Positions 5,203 to 6,403 of a stretch of 6,403 bases of DNA are shown piece after piece. The stretch comes from Clostridia bacterium (GTDB lineage: Bacteria; Bacillota; Clostridia; Oscillospirales; CAG-272). The stretch lies in the NCBI GenBank assembly GCA_017466495.1, contig JAFTUB010000067.1, forward strand, positions 1 to 6,403. Reading direction: 5' to 3'. Each line of letters begins with the position of its first letter. Within the stretch, counting starts at the first letter, position 1. A program made the position numbers and the translations under genes. The notes under the pieces are model-generated. The model ran no database searches and had not been told where the DNA came from. It worked only from the letters and a program-made list of their open reading frames with translations.

Positions 5203-6018
5203 TTACAGATTCAGAAAATCACGGCGGTAATTCACACCGAAGAACTCTGCCAGCTCCACCATTTCTTCGTCACGGATGGTGTTGATTCTGGGCAGGTGGG
5301 CGGTGAGCATATAGATCTGCGCGGCCTTTTCCACCGTCTCGATCAGGCCGAAGGCTTCATCGATGGTCTTCCCTGCCCCGTAAATGCCGTGCATCCCCCA
5401 AACCACCAGGCGGAACTCCTTCATCTTCTCGGCAGTCGCCTCACCGATGGAGTTGGTACCGCAGAGCATCCAGGGAAGCACACCCACGCCGTCGGGGAAA
5501 ACCACGATGCACTCGGTGCACATCTCCCACAGCGTAGGGGTAAACGACTTCTCTTCCAGCTCGTGGACATAGTTCATGGCCAGCACATGGGTGGGATGGC
5601 AGTGGATGATCACACGGTTGGCGGGATCCACCGACAGGCGCGCCATATGGCTCATCAGGTGCGCGGGAAATTCGGAGGTGAACTTTCCGCCGTCCCGATA
5701 GCCCCACAGCAGCTCGGCATTCACGCCGTCGGCGGCGATGCGGACAATGCCCAGGTTGGTCTCGGGGTCGTCATCCACGTTTTTGAAGTACTTACCGGTA
5801 CCGGTGACAATGAAAACCTTCCCGGCCACCGCCGATGCGTCGAAGCCCAGGGGGATCGTACGGATCACCTCATCCGGTTTCAGGTATTCCCACACCGTGT
5901 CCTCATCCAGCATATAGCTGATGTTGCCACCGTTGCGCTCGTCCCAGCCCAGGCGGTACATATTTGCGGTCAGTTTGCGCATTTCCACCACAAAGGGCGC
6001 ATTCATGATGTCTTTCAT
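5203..6018 (-). CDS. rhaD: L-rhamnulose-1-phosphate aldolase
   Basis: The product is a 271-residue class II, zinc-dependent aldolase that splits L-rhamnulose 1-phosphate into dihydroxyacetone phosphate and L-lactaldehyde in the cytoplasm. The length matches the Escherichia coli enzyme (about 274). Conserved features are the phosphate-binding NGGNIS at 29-34, the catalytic Glu116 in FTSEFPAH, the zinc ligands His139 and His141 in IIHCHPTH, and His210 in WGMHGI. These correspond to Glu117, His141, His143 and His212 of the E. coli enzyme. The fucose-pathway FucA is shorter (about 215 residues), which argues against that alternative. The start at 6018 has GAGAGG about nine bases upstream, inside the end of rhaA, and only two bases separate the genes, so they form an operon. 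A hairpin follows directly. Confidence 0.95.
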   Translation of the reverse strand: MKDIMNAPFVVEMRKLTANMYRLGWDERNGGNISYMLDEDTVWEYLKPDEVIRTIPLGFDASAVAGKVFIVTGTGKYFKNVDDDPETNLGIVRIAADGVNAELLWGYRDGGKFTSEFPAHLMSHMARLSVDPANRVIIHCHPTHVLAMNYVHELEEKSFTPTLWEMCTECIVVFPDGVGVLPWMLCGTNSIGEATAEKMKEFRLVVWGMHGIYGAGKTIDEAFGLIETVEKAAQIYMLTAHLPRINTIRDEEMVELAEFFGVNYRRDFLNL

Positions 6019-6020
6019 AT

Positions 6021-6403
6021 TCAGTTACCTCTCTTACTCAGCACTTCGTTTTCATATTGTTTCACCGCGGCAAACCATTCGCCGTCGGCAGGTACGCCGC
6101 AGCGGCGGCAGTACTCGGTCCAAATTTCCCCAAAGGGCATGGTCTTCATCTCTTCGCGGATCACCATTAGCTCGGTCCAATCCCCGGCATCCTGCATGGC
6201 GGTGAGATCGGGAGTGATCAACGCCATCAGCAGTGCCTTCTGCACGTTGCGGAAGCCCACTACCCATGCGGCAATCCGATTGATGGAAGCATCGAAATAA
6301 TCCAGCGCGATCTTCACGCGGCCATCCAGCCCGCCGCAGCGGACGATCTCCGTGCACATCTCCCGGGTTTCGTCATCCAACAGCACCACATGGTCGCTGT
6401 CCC
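6021..6403 (-). CDS. rhaA: L-rhamnose isomerase, C-terminal part, cut by window edge
   Basis: The gene enters from beyond 6403; 126 complete codons of the C-terminal part, out of roughly 420 in the family, are visible. The enzyme interconverts L-rhamnose and L-rhamnulose. The visible part begins DSDHVVLLDDETREM, then IALDYFDASINRIAAW and VVGFRNVQKALLMALI, and ends EWFAAVKQYENEVLSKRGN; all are strongly conserved in RhaA. The DSD aspartates and the first Asp of LDYFDAS match metal-binding residues of the E. coli enzyme (Asp302, Asp304 and Asp334 by my recollection and by their relative spacing). A GTG at 6389 could be mistaken for a start, but it lies inside the conserved DSDHVVLL stretch. The gene is followed two bases later by rhaD. 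The kinase rhaB, transporter and regulator are not in the window and may lie upstream. Confidence 0.95.
   Translation of the reverse strand, partial: DSDHVVLLDDETREMCTEIVRCGGLDGRVKIALDYFDASINRIAAWVVGFRNVQKALLMALITPDLTAMQDAGDWTELMVIREEMKTMPFGEIWTEYCRRCGVPADGEWFAAVKQYENEVLSKRGN

Noticed and set aside
4480..6300. Plus-strand open frame of 606 codons
   Set aside because: It runs antisense to spoIIGA's promoter region, the HD gene, rhaD and rhaA, all of which are recognisable proteins. The translation has no family features and crosses a terminator and two promoters. It is the usual open antisense frame of GC-rich coding DNA.
6387..6389. GTG as the start of a 122-residue gene
   Set aside because: The frame is open to the window edge and reads DSDHVVLL, a conserved internal stretch of L-rhamnose isomerase; this is a truncated rhaA, not a small gene.

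Overview
The window looks like chromosomal DNA from a GC-rich, spore-forming Firmicute, most likely an anaerobic Clostridia of the Oscillospiraceae/Ruminococcaceae type. The main evidence is an intact spoIIGA-sigE pair, which occurs only in endospore formers. A zinc-type L31 protein, AGGAGG-type ribosome binding sites and near-consensus sigma-A promoters fit this. The genus assignment is inference. All genes lie on the minus strand, so transcription runs from high to low coordinates. I see no tRNA, rRNA, CRISPR array, insertion sequence or prophage gene, and no gene-free stretch longer than 300 bases.

In transcription order, the window opens with the L-rhamnose catabolic genes. The 3' third of rhaA (isomerase, cut by the window edge) is followed 2 bases later by rhaD (rhamnulose-1-phosphate aldolase). 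A strong hairpin follows rhaD, and a sigma-A promoter is embedded in it. That promoter drives an HD-domain phosphohydrolase gene of the YfbR/HDDC2 kind. This gene carries an in-frame TAG after codon 132, yet 56 further family-like codons, a normal TAA and a textbook terminator follow in the same frame.

Next is the sporulation operon. spoIIGA (membrane aspartyl protease that activates pro-sigma-E) and sigE (early mother-cell sigma factor) overlap by one base. Their promoter has -35 and -10 boxes 22 bp apart, the unusual spacing known for the Spo0A-activated spoIIG promoter of Bacillus subtilis. The forespore sigma gene sigG, which often follows sigE, is not here. Instead there is a DUF1963/YwqG-family gene with its own promoter and a 10-bp inverted repeat spanning the -10 box and the start codon.

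The last block is housekeeping and translation-related. rpmE (zinc-type ribosomal protein L31) has a strong promoter with phased A-tracts upstream. It is followed by a terminator-like hairpin, then hflX (ribosome-associated GTPase), then the first 51 codons of a YigZ/IMPACT-family gene overlapping hflX by 29 bases.

No wholly new system is evident. The items most worth a second look are the amber codon in the HD gene, the 22-bp-spaced spoIIG promoter, the inverted repeat at the DUF1963 gene and the promoter nested in the rhaD hairpin.
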